Source of the DNA: Microbacterium sp. RURRCA19A
Lineage (GTDB): Bacteria; Actinomycetota; Actinomycetes; Actinomycetales; Microbacteriaceae
Assembly: GCF_900156455.1 (NCBI RefSeq)
Contig: NZ_FTNQ01000002.1
Location: forward strand, 806,001-870,000
Reading direction: 5' to 3'
Length of the DNA stretch: 64,000 bases
Below, piece by piece: positions 57,003-64,000 of the stretch. Under the pieces are notes generated by a model, which saw only the letters and a list, made by a program, of their open reading frames with translations, was not told the DNA's origin and did not search any database. The translations under genes and the position numbers were made by a program. How positions within the stretch are numbered: the first letter of the stretch is position 1; each line of letters opens with the position of its first letter.

Positions 57003-57700
57003 CGCGACAGGTCGATCTCGTCGAAGGATGCCACGGACGGCGCCGCGAAACCGGCTCCGTGCCACGGCTCCCCGGCGCGGTCGAGCGCGACGACCTGCCA
57101 ACCGGCGGCCAGGGCGGCGGCGACCTCGTCGGGGTGGTCGGTGAGGAACAACGCCCGCGACGGTTCCACGCCCAGCGCCGCGGCGATCCGGTCGTACGAC
57201 CCGGACTCCTTCTTCGGCCCCGCGCTGACGGTGTCGAAGAAGTCCTCCACGAGCGGCGTGAGGTCGCCCTGAGGCGCGTGCCGGAACCACGGCACCTGCG
57301 ACGCGACCGAGCCCGACGAATACACGGCGAGACGGATGCCGGCCTCGTGCCACTCGTGCAGACGCGGCGGCACGTCGTCGAAGAACTGCGAGTGGATCTC
57401 GCCCGCCGCGAAGCCCTCGGCCCACAGGATCCCCTGCAGGGTCTTCAGCGGAGTCGACTTCACGTCGGATGCCATGAGCCCGCGCAGCGCGTCGGCGACC
57501 TCGGCGTCGGTGGCATCGGCATCCAGACCCGTCTCGGCGATCGCGTCGGCGCGGGCGGCGCGGACGGTCTCGTCGTCGCGGCCCAGCAGGGCGTCCAGGC
57601 GCGGACGCGCGTAGTCGTACAGGTCGCCCAGGATGAAGCCGGCGGCACTCGTCGTGCCCTCGATGTCGAGCACGACGACGTCGGCGGAGATGCGGGTCAT
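56999..57700 (-). CDS. mtnC: acireductone synthase (enolase-phosphatase E1)
   Basis: 233-residue HAD-superfamily enzyme that enolises and dephosphorylates 2,3-diketo-5-methylthiopentyl-1-phosphate to acireductone. The nucleophile D12 lies in LDIEGTT, the MtnC hallmark. Motif II serine is in VYSSGSVASQ, the lysine in GPKKESGSY, and the acidic motif in LFLTDHPDE. Coupled by ATGA overlaps to mtnA upstream and mtnB downstream. Confidence 0.95.
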   Translation of the reverse strand: MTRISADVVVLDIEGTTSAAGFILGDLYDYARPRLDALLGRDDETVRAARADAIAETGLDADATDAEVADALRGLMASDVKSTPLKTLQGILWAEGFAAGEIHSQFFDDVPPRLHEWHEAGIRLAVYSSGSVASQVPWFRHAPQGDLTPLVEDFFDTVSAGPKKESGSYDRIAAALGVEPSRALFLTDHPDEVAAALAAGWQVVALDRAGEPWHGAGFAAPSVASFDEIDLSR

Positions 57701-58872
57701 GAAGGATCCTCGTCGGGGGTGGGGGAAACGGGGCGGAACGCGACGGTGTCGGGTTGCACCGTCGCGGCGACCGGGGCGGGCTCGACGGGCGAGCGACGTC
57801 GCCGCAGCGAGGGCGCGGCGTCGGCGGCCTCGGCATCCGGATCGGTCGTGAAGTGCTCGCCGACGTTCGCCGGGGCGAACGTGCCGCGGCTCGTCGCGAT
57901 GCGGGTCACCAGCCGCGGGGGCGTGACGTCGAACGCGGGGTACCAGGCGTCGGTCACGAGCGGGCTCGCCGTGCGTCGGCCGAGCACCTCGAGCACCTCT
58001 CGGGGGTCGCGGTCTTCGATGACGACGTCGGCGCCCGTCGGGGCGCTCGGATCGGGCGCTTCGACCATGGCGTAGTACGGGATGCCGAACGCCGCCGCCG
58101 CGGCGGCGTGCGCGAGCGTGCCCACCTTGTTCACCACCGAGCCGTCGAGCGCCACGCGGTCGGCGGCGGTGACCACGGCGTCGATCGGCCCGGATCCGAC
58201 GCCCCGCGGCGACGCGAGGGCCGCGGCGGCCATGCCGTCGGTGATGAGCGTCACCTTCTGGTCGAGCTCGCGCAGCGAGTGCGCGGTGAGCCGCGCGCCC
58301 TGGAGATAGGGACGCGTTTCGGTCGCGATCCACTCGATCTCGCGGCCGGCTTCGCGGGCGGCGGCGACCAGGCCGAACAGATAGGCGTCGGCCCAGCAGT
58401 GCGTGAGGATGCGCGGGGACTCGGGCAGCAGCGACAGCGTCGCGCGGCCCAGGCGCAGGCTGGCCTCGCGATAGTCGCGGTCGACGGCCTCGGCCGTCTC
58501 GAGCGTCGCCGACACGAGGGCGTCGGTGTCGTCGGCATCCCTCCCCGCCGCCAGGATGCGCGCAACCGCGTCGCGCGGGTGCGCGTTCGTCGGGCGCGCG
58601 GTGGCCAGGGCGCGGCCCGCGCGGCCGAGCGCGGTGCGCGCTTCGCCGAGCGGCAGCCCGCGCCCCTGCAGGGCGGCGAGGCCCATGCCCGCGGTCGCCG
58701 CGTACAACGGACCCGAGCTCTGCGTCACCATGTCGCGGATCGCCGCGGCGACCTCGTCGGGGGTGGTGGCATCCACCCATTCGACCCGTGCGGGGAACAC
58801 GCGACGGTCGAGGATGCGGACGACACCCGCGGCCTCGTCGAGGACGACGGAATTCTCGAGGGTGGCAGACAT
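57697..58872 (-). CDS. mtnA: S-methyl-5-thioribose-1-phosphate isomerase
   Basis: 391-residue isomerase related to eIF2B subunits. It converts methylthioribose-1-phosphate to methylthioribulose-1-phosphate. Catalytic C159 (LTHCWAD) and D238 (AADRVALDG) are present, with NKVGTLAHA. The C-terminal ~40 residues (Arg-rich, then Pro-rich) exceed the usual family end and are probably disordered. First gene of the mtnACB operon; only a weak GGGAGA ribosome site. Confidence 0.95.
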   Translation of the reverse strand: MSATLENSVVLDEAAGVVRILDRRVFPARVEWVDATTPDEVAAAIRDMVTQSSGPLYAATAGMGLAALQGRGLPLGEARTALGRAGRALATARPTNAHPRDAVARILAAGRDADDTDALVSATLETAEAVDRDYREASLRLGRATLSLLPESPRILTHCWADAYLFGLVAAAREAGREIEWIATETRPYLQGARLTAHSLRELDQKVTLITDGMAAAALASPRGVGSGPIDAVVTAADRVALDGSVVNKVGTLAHAAAAAAFGIPYYAMVEAPDPSAPTGADVVIEDRDPREVLEVLGRRTASPLVTDAWYPAFDVTPPRLVTRIATSRGTFAPANVGEHFTTDPDAEAADAAPSLRRRRSPVEPAPVAATVQPDTVAFRPVSPTPDEDPS

Positions 58873-59185
58873 CGCGACGATTCTCCCACGGGCCGCCGAC
58901 ACGGACGGCGCGGATGACATCGCGCGACGCGCGGCCGCGACGCGCAGCCTCAGCGATCCGCGCAGCCTCAGCCCGATGCGGGCGGATGCCACTGACCCGG
59001 TGCGCATCGCCGAACTTCCGCCGCACCCGCCCGCCCCGCTCGCGCGCCCGCACGCCCGCGTGAGACACTGGTTCACGGCGTGCTCGGACCGACCTTTCCC
59101 CGCACGGCGCGACAGGCGCCGCCGGGTCGAAGGGCCACCGGGCCCAGAGGACAGCGTCCGCCGCACCTTCTCCTGAGGAGCAGAG
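58873..59185. other. 313-bp divergent gap, mtnA and amidinohydrolase
   Basis: Promoter region for two divergent units. CGCAGCCTCAG is directly repeated at 58943 and 58961. No clear -10/-35 pair or riboswitch was recognised. A CTGAGGAG ribosome site precedes the ATG at 59186. Confidence 0.4.
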
Positions 59186-60070
59186 ATGTCCGCGAACCCC
59201 ACCGCCGCCGCCGTCGAAACCGAGACGAACGAGCGCGTCCAGCAGCACCGCCGGTACCTGATGTGCCGGCCCGAGCACTTCACGGTCAGCTACAGCATCA
59301 ACCCGTGGATGGAGCCCTCGCGCCCCACCGACACGAACCTTGCCGTGCAGCAGTGGCAGTCGCTGTACGACACCTACGTGTCGCTCGGCCACGAGATCGA
59401 GCTCATCGACCCCGTCGAGCGTCTGCCCGACATGGTCTACACGGCCAACGGCGGCTTCGTCATCGACGGTGTCGCCTACGGCCCGAAGTTCCGCTTCCGC
59501 GAGCGCGCAGAAGAGGCACCCGCGTTCATCGACTGGTTCGCGGCGAACGGCTTCGAGGTCGCCGAGCCGGTCGAGGTCAACGAGGGCGAGGGCGACTTCC
59601 TGCTCGTCGGGAACACGATCCTCGCGGGCACCGGCTTCCGCTCCACCGGCGACAGCCACCGCGAGGTCGGCGAGGTGTTCTCGCGCGAGGTCGTGTCGCT
59701 GACCCTCACCGACCCGCGGTTCTACCACCTCGACACCGCGATCGCCGTGCTCGACCCGGTCGAGGGGCCGGGCGGCGTCGAGAAGGCCAACATCGCGTAC
59801 CTGCCGAACGCGTTCGACGAGCGCAGCCAGGCGATCCTGCGCGAGCGCTACCCGGATGCCATCCGGGTCTCGGATGCCGACGGCGCGGTGTTCGGCCTGA
59901 ACTCCGCCAGCGACGGCAGGAACGTCATCATCTCGCCGCGCGCGAAGGGCTTCGAGGCGCAGCTGCGCGAGCGCGGCTACACGCCCGTCCTCGTGGACCT
60001 GTCCGAGCTGCTGCTCGGCGGCGGCGGCATCAAGTGCTGCACGCTCGAGCTGCGCGGGGGCACCCGATGA
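59186..60070 (+). CDS. DDAH / arginine-dihydrolase-like guanidino hydrolase
   Basis: 294-residue enzyme of the amidinotransferase/dimethylargininase superfamily. The catalytic histidine H181 is in FYHLDTA and the nucleophile cysteine C284 in GIKCCTLEL. The substrate loop reads MVYTANGG, with Asn rather than the acidic pair of mammalian DDAH. It would usually be named dimethylarginine dimethylaminohydrolase (product citrulline). Translational coupling (ATGA) to ornithine aminotransferase makes an arginine-to-ornithine dihydrolase role, as in cyanobacterial ArgZ/AgrE, a serious alternative. Confidence 0.85.
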   Translation: MSANPTAAAVETETNERVQQHRRYLMCRPEHFTVSYSINPWMEPSRPTDTNLAVQQWQSLYDTYVSLGHEIELIDPVERLPDMVYTANGGFVIDGVAYGPKFRFRERAEEAPAFIDWFAANGFEVAEPVEVNEGEGDFLLVGNTILAGTGFRSTGDSHREVGEVFSREVVSLTLTDPRFYHLDTAIAVLDPVEGPGGVEKANIAYLPNAFDERSQAILRERYPDAIRVSDADGAVFGLNSASDGRNVIISPRAKGFEAQLRERGYTPVLVDLSELLLGGGGIKCCTLELRGGTR

Positions 60071-61281
60071 GCACCACCGTCGACGATCTCGGCGCGCAGC
60101 TCATCGCCGCCGAGGGCACGCACGTCGCCCACAACTACCACCCGCTGCCGGTCGTCGCCGCGCGCGCCGAGGGCGTCTGGGTCACCGACGTCGAGGGCAA
60201 GCGCTACCTCGATCTGCTGTCGGCGTACTCGGCGCTGAACTTCGGCCACGGGCACCCGGCGATCCTGGCCGCCGCCCGCGAGCAACTGGAGCGTCTGACG
60301 CTCACGAGCCGCGCCTTCCACAACGACAAGCTCGGGCCGTTCGCCACGGCGCTCGCGCAGCTGTGCGGCAAGGACCTCGTCCTGCCGATGAACACGGGCG
60401 CCGAGGCGGTCGAGACCGGCATCAAGGTCGCCCGCGCGTGGGGCTATCGGACGAAGGGCATCGCCCCGGATGCCGCGACCATCGTCGTCGCGAACGGCAA
60501 CTTCCACGGCCGCACCACGACGATCGTCGGCTTCAGCGACGACCCCACCGCGCACGACGACTTCGGTCCGTACGCGCCGGGCTTCGTGCACGTGCCCTAC
60601 GGAGACGCGGATGCCATCGCCGCGGCGATCGATGAGAACACCGCCGCGGTGCTCCTCGAGCCGATCCAGGGCGAGGCCGGTGTCGTGATCCCGCCGGACG
60701 GGTTCCTGCGGCGCGTGCGCGAGATCTGCACCGAGAACAACGTGCTGTTCATCGCGGACGAGATCCAGTCGGGCCTCGGACGCGTGGGCGAGACGTTCGC
60801 GTGCGACCGCGAAGGCGTGGTGCCCGACCTCTACCTCCTCGGCAAGGCACTGGGCGGTGGCATCCTGCCGCTGTCCGCGGTGGTCGCGAACCAGGACGTC
60901 CTGGGCGTCATCCGTCCCGGTGAGCACGGCTCGACCTTCGGCGGCAACCCGCTGGCGTGCGCCGTGGGCCTGCGGGTCGTGGAGATGCTGGCATCCGGGG
61001 AGTTCCAGACCCGCGCGAAGGCGCTCGGCGAGCACCTCGCGCAGGGGCTCGATGCGCTCGTCGGTCACGGCGTCACCGCGGTGCGCGTGGCCGGGCTGTG
61101 GGCCGGCGTCGACATCGACCCGGCCGTGGGCAGCGGCCGCGAGATCGCCGAGAAGCTCCTCGCCCGCGGCGTGCTCGTCAAGGACACGCACGGGCAGACG
61201 ATCCGCATCGCGCCGCCGCTGACGATCCGCGCGACCGAGATCGACTGGGCGATCGAGCAGCTCCGTCACGTCCTGTCCTGA
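60067..61281 (+). CDS. rocD: ornithine--oxo-acid aminotransferase
   Basis: 404-residue PLP enzyme of class III aminotransferases. It transfers the delta-amino group of ornithine to 2-oxoglutarate, giving glutamate semialdehyde. N-terminal HNYHPLPVVAARAEGVWV and LNTGAEAVE-like MNTGAEAVETGIK are typical of OAT. The PLP lysine is in LLGKALGGG and the phosphate-binding region in GSTFGGNPLAC. Its stop is followed 12 nt later by a strong terminator. Confidence 0.95.
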   Translation: MSTTVDDLGAQLIAAEGTHVAHNYHPLPVVAARAEGVWVTDVEGKRYLDLLSAYSALNFGHGHPAILAAAREQLERLTLTSRAFHNDKLGPFATALAQLCGKDLVLPMNTGAEAVETGIKVARAWGYRTKGIAPDAATIVVANGNFHGRTTTIVGFSDDPTAHDDFGPYAPGFVHVPYGDADAIAAAIDENTAAVLLEPIQGEAGVVIPPDGFLRRVREICTENNVLFIADEIQSGLGRVGETFACDREGVVPDLYLLGKALGGGILPLSAVVANQDVLGVIRPGEHGSTFGGNPLACAVGLRVVEMLASGEFQTRAKALGEHLAQGLDALVGHGVTAVRVAGLWAGVDIDPAVGSGREIAEKLLARGVLVKDTHGQTIRIAPPLTIRATEIDWAIEQLRHVLS

Positions 61282-61292
61282 TCGCGCGCTAC

Positions 61293-61326
61293 GCGAGAGC
61301 CCCCACCGTGTGCGGGGGCTCTTCGC
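61293..61326. terminator. bidirectional terminator after rocD
   Basis: AGAGCCCCC (61296-61304) pairs with GGGGGCTCT (61314-61322), extended by GCG/CGC, in the gap between convergent rocD and the molybdopterin gene. Confidence 0.85.
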
Positions 61327-61329
61327 GTC

Positions 61330-62862
61330 TCACGCGACGGTGAGCGTCAGTTCGTCCCAGCCGGTCGCGCCGTCGGGGGCGGGCGCGGCGCGCTGCTGCG
61401 TCTGGGTCTCGCCGGTGGCGGACGTCGCGCGGCACCGGATCGTGTGCGAACCGGATGTGGCATCCCACGGCAGGCTCCACTGCACCCACGTGTCGGACGA
61501 GATGGCCGTCGCGAGCGTCGCCGGCTGCCACGCCCCGTCATCGATCTGCACCTCGACGCCGGAGACGCCGACGTGCGTCTGCCAGGCGACTCCCGCGATC
61601 ACCGTCGGGCCGGCGGCGACGCGCGCACCGGCGCGGGGGACGTCGATCCGGGATGCCAGTTTCACCGGGCCGCGCGCCGACCATCCGCGCGAGGTCCAAT
61701 ACCCCTCGGCCACGGCGTACCGCGTCACCTCGAGCTCGGTGACCCACTTGGTGGCGGAGACGTAGCCGTACAGCCCCGGGACGACCATGCGGACGGGGAA
61801 CCCGTGCGCGATCGGCAGCGGTTCGCCGTTCATCCCGATCGCGAGCAGCGCGTCGCGCTCGTCGGTCAGCGCCTCGAGCGGCGTGGAGGCCGTGAAACCG
61901 TCGATCGAGTGCGACAGCACCATGTCGGCGTCCGCCGTCGGCTTCGCGCGGGCGAGCAGGTCGCGGATCGGGACGCCCAGCCAGCGGGCCGTGCCGATCA
62001 GATCGCCGCCGACCTCGTTCGACACGCACACGAGGGTCGCGACGGTCTCGCGCGGGGGGAGGGCGACGAGGTCGTCCCACGTGAGCACGACCTCCTCTTC
62101 GACGAGCCCATGGATGCGAAGACTCCACGTCGCCGGATCGATCTGCGGCACCACGAGCGCGGTGTCGATGCGGTAGAAGTCCGCGGACGGCGTGATCACG
62201 GGCGCGAGACCGTCGAGGCCGAGCTCGGCCGTGGCGGGGACGGCCGTCGTGATCGCGGGGGCCGGGAGGCGGAGGGCGGAACGGACCGCGGACGCGGCCT
62301 GCGCACCGCCGCGGACGGCCGCGGAACCGAGGGCGGCGAGGGCGCCGACGACGACCGCGGCGCCGGAGAGGACGAGGACGTTGCGTCGCGTCGGTCCGAC
62401 GGCTTCGGGGGCGGCGTCCGGGCGACGGAGGCGGGCGATCAGCAACGCACCGACGATCACCGCGACCGCCGCCGCGACGAACGACGGTGCCGGAGACAGC
62501 ACGTCGGCGTCGGCCCGCGTCATCGACACGATCACACCGACGACGCCGAGTCCGCCCAGGATCACGCGTCCCCACGGCGGGCGGCGACGTTCCAGCACGC
62601 CCGCGGCGGCGGCCACCGCCAGGAGGAGGATCGCGATGCCGGTCAGGAGGGCGGCCTTGTCGTTCGTGCCGAAGAGGCTGATCGCCAGGTCTTTGCCCCA
62701 CGGGGGCGCGATGTCGATGATGCCGCCGCCGATCACGGCGAACGGGCTCGCTGCGGGCGCGACCACGGCAGCGGTGAGCTCGCCGGCCCCCGCGCCGAGC
62801 ACGGCGGCCGCGACGCCCGCGCCGGCCGCGAGCAGGTCGGGGGTGCGGGAAGCGGAGGCCAC
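61330..62862 (-). CDS. membrane-tethered molybdopterin-dependent oxidoreductase, sulfite-oxidase fold
   Basis: 510-residue protein. Four or five hydrophobic segments lie at about 10-185, followed by an extracytoplasmic sulfite-oxidase-type Mo domain (about 225-400) with the molybdenum-ligand cysteine C279 in TLVCVSNEVGG. An Ig-like dimerisation domain ends the protein (about 410-510). Substrate unknown; related enzymes act on sulfite, sulfoxides or protein methionine sulfoxide. The GTG start is 6 nt after TATGCT with no ribosome site, so it is probably leaderless. No MoCo or cytochrome gene is adjacent. Confidence 0.9.
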   Translation of the reverse strand: MASASRTPDLLAAGAGVAAAVLGAGAGELTAAVVAPAASPFAVIGGGIIDIAPPWGKDLAISLFGTNDKAALLTGIAILLLAVAAAAGVLERRRPPWGRVILGGLGVVGVIVSMTRADADVLSPAPSFVAAAVAVIVGALLIARLRRPDAAPEAVGPTRRNVLVLSGAAVVVGALAALGSAAVRGGAQAASAVRSALRLPAPAITTAVPATAELGLDGLAPVITPSADFYRIDTALVVPQIDPATWSLRIHGLVEEEVVLTWDDLVALPPRETVATLVCVSNEVGGDLIGTARWLGVPIRDLLARAKPTADADMVLSHSIDGFTASTPLEALTDERDALLAIGMNGEPLPIAHGFPVRMVVPGLYGYVSATKWVTELEVTRYAVAEGYWTSRGWSARGPVKLASRIDVPRAGARVAAGPTVIAGVAWQTHVGVSGVEVQIDDGAWQPATLATAISSDTWVQWSLPWDATSGSHTIRCRATSATGETQTQQRAAPAPDGATGWDELTLTVA

Positions 62863-62944
62863 GTTCGGAGCATAGGGAGCCCGCGGGGCGCCGGGGCCGT
62901 GGCATCCCGAACTCACAGCCAACCGGAACGCGCGCGGCACGCGT

Positions 62945-62999
62945 GAGTCGCCGAGGAATGTCGCCTGGACCCGCGGGGAGCGGCATATCCTGGCGACTC
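62945..62999. repeat. inverted repeat between divergent genes
   Basis: GAGTCGCCGAGGA (62945-62957) pairs with TCCTGGCGACTC (62988-62999) with one bulge and a 30-nt loop. It lies upstream of both the Mo enzyme and the hydrolase, just before the hydrolase promoter. Confidence 0.6.
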
Positions 63000-63030
63000 G
63001 TGCGAGGGGACCGGGGGTACCGTCGGGAAC

Positions 63031-64000
63031 ATGCGCGAGCGAGTGAGCACCCTCCGGCGCCCGGCTGCGGGCGGCGCGCCCCCGTTCGAGCTGAGCTACG
63101 TACGCACCGGTCCGCGCACCGCCACCCCGGCGCTGATCATTCCGGGCGGGCCGGGGCTGGCATCCGTTCTGCCGTATCGGGGACTGCGTCGTCGCGCCGC
63201 CGCGGGAGGCCTCGACGTGCTCATGGTCGAGCACCGGGGGATCGGCCGGTCGCGGCACGACCTCGCCGGCCGGGTGCTCCCCGCCGACGCGATGCGCATC
63301 ACCGCGGTGCTCGACGACCTCGCCGCCGTGCTCGACGCCGAGGGCGTCGACCGGGCGTTCGTCGTCGGTTCGTCGTACGGCAGCTATCTCACGTCGAGCT
63401 TCGGGGCCCGGCATCCGGACCGTGTGGCCGGGATGCTCCTCGATTCCGCGCTGCAGTCCACCCAGGACCTGGCGCTCGAGCGCGCCCGTCTGCGGGGCCT
63501 GTTCTGGGATGCCGACGACGACCTCTCCCGCGGCGTGCGTCGCCTCGTGGCCGACGGGATCGACGAACGCGTGGTGCTCGACGTCGTACGCGCGGCCTAC
63601 GAGCTCGCGGGCCCCGAGCTGGTGCGCCCGCTCGTACGGCACCGCCCGGGTCTCGCGTGGCACGCACTCGCCGCGTACGCGTCCCGCGACGGCTCGGTCG
63701 CGCGGATCCCGGGCGTCTACGAGTTCGACGTCGTCGGAACGATCGCGTTCCGCGAGCTGCACTACGGCGCTCCGCCCGACGGTCTTCCGCTGGACCCGGC
63801 CCTCACCTACGCCCCGCTCGCGGAACGGTATCCGGCGTTCGACGGCGAGCCGAACGACCTGACCGCCGCGGTCGCGGGATTCCGCTGGCCGATGGTCCTG
63901 CTCTCGGGCGATCGCGACCTGCGCACTCCGCCCGAGATCGCCGAGCGCGTGGCCCGGACGGCTCCGGATGCCACCCTGGTCCGGCTCCGCAACGGCCACA
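63031..64000 (+). CDS. alpha/beta hydrolase (3' end outside window)
   Basis: First 323 residues of an alpha/beta hydrolase resembling proline iminopeptidase or related peptidases. It has the oxyanion motif IPGGPG (about 37-42), the nucleophile serine in VVGSSYGSY (about 110-118), and a C-terminal SGDRDLRTPPE loop with the catalytic aspartate. The catalytic histidine may be in NGH at the very end. TACCGT is 7 nt before the ATG, so it is probably leaderless. Confidence 0.88.
   Translation, partial: MRERVSTLRRPAAGGAPPFELSYVRTGPRTATPALIIPGGPGLASVLPYRGLRRRAAAGGLDVLMVEHRGIGRSRHDLAGRVLPADAMRITAVLDDLAAVLDAEGVDRAFVVGSSYGSYLTSSFGARHPDRVAGMLLDSALQSTQDLALERARLRGLFWDADDDLSRGVRRLVADGIDERVVLDVVRAAYELAGPELVRPLVRHRPGLAWHALAAYASRDGSVARIPGVYEFDVVGTIAFRELHYGAPPDGLPLDPALTYAPLAERYPAFDGEPNDLTAAVAGFRWPMVLLSGDRDLRTPPEIAERVARTAPDATLVRLRNGH

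Overview
The window is high-GC actinobacterial DNA. Codon use, many translationally coupled overlaps (ATGA or GTGA), repeated TAnnnT boxes 6-8 nt before start codons (leaderless transcripts) and the gene content point to Microbacteriaceae, most likely Microbacterium. No rRNA or other marker gene is present, so the genus is inferred. I saw no tRNA, rRNA, CRISPR array or transposase.

Layout. 1-3.9 kb: beta-glucoside PTS locus (GH1 enzyme cut by the window edge, EIIBCA permease, LicT/BglG antiterminator with a clear RAT/terminator pair). 4-5.4 kb: rlmN. 5.4-10 kb: four-carbon sugar-acid operon (kinase, dehydrogenase, GntP permease, GntR regulator) without its aldolase. 10-19 kb: aldo/keto reductase, DUF4407 membrane protein, Nudix hydrolase, quinone oxidoreductase with divergent TetR, ABC exporter, thiolase. 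19-24.2 kb: two exported proteins, a sortase-type surface 5'-nucleotidase and an unrecognised protein with four ~70-residue repeats. 24.4-30 kb: VIT1-type transporter, an AraC regulator gene broken by a run of 42 G, acyl-CoA dehydrogenase, enoyl-CoA hydratase, MarR regulator, cytochrome b-type protein.

30.1-34.9 kb: a BioQ-like TetR regulator faces bioY-ligase-thiolase-bioM-bioN across two 13-bp operator boxes. A biotin ECF importer therefore shares an operon with a short acyl-CoA ligase and a thiolase that lacks two canonical catalytic residues. 35-39 kb: F420 ligase, GNAT, DUF817, thioesterase, acetyl-xylan-esterase-like hydrolase. 39-50 kb: arabinan utilisation, with a secreted 1834-residue GH43+GH51 fusion and an intracellular GH51 arabinofuranosidase. 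Between them lies a full-length PutA homologue whose two active sites are both degraded.

50-58.9 kb: a methionine salvage locus. mtnD is divergent from a ribose-type ABC importer plus mtnK, and mtnB-mtnC-mtnA converge on mtnK across a 0.6-kb repeat-rich gap. Together they should import methylthioribose, phosphorylate it, isomerise it, dehydrate it, form acireductone and oxidise that to the methionine keto acid. 59.2-64 kb: DDAH/arginine-dihydrolase-like enzyme with ornithine aminotransferase, a membrane molybdopterin oxidoreductase, and an alpha/beta hydrolase cut by the window end.

The most interesting items are the biotin-regulated ligase/thiolase pair, the poly-G-interrupted regulator, the doubly inactive PutA homologue, the dedicated methylthioribose importer, the hairpin and tandem repeats at 55.8-56.3 kb, and an over-represented heptamer GGATGCC/GGCATCC.
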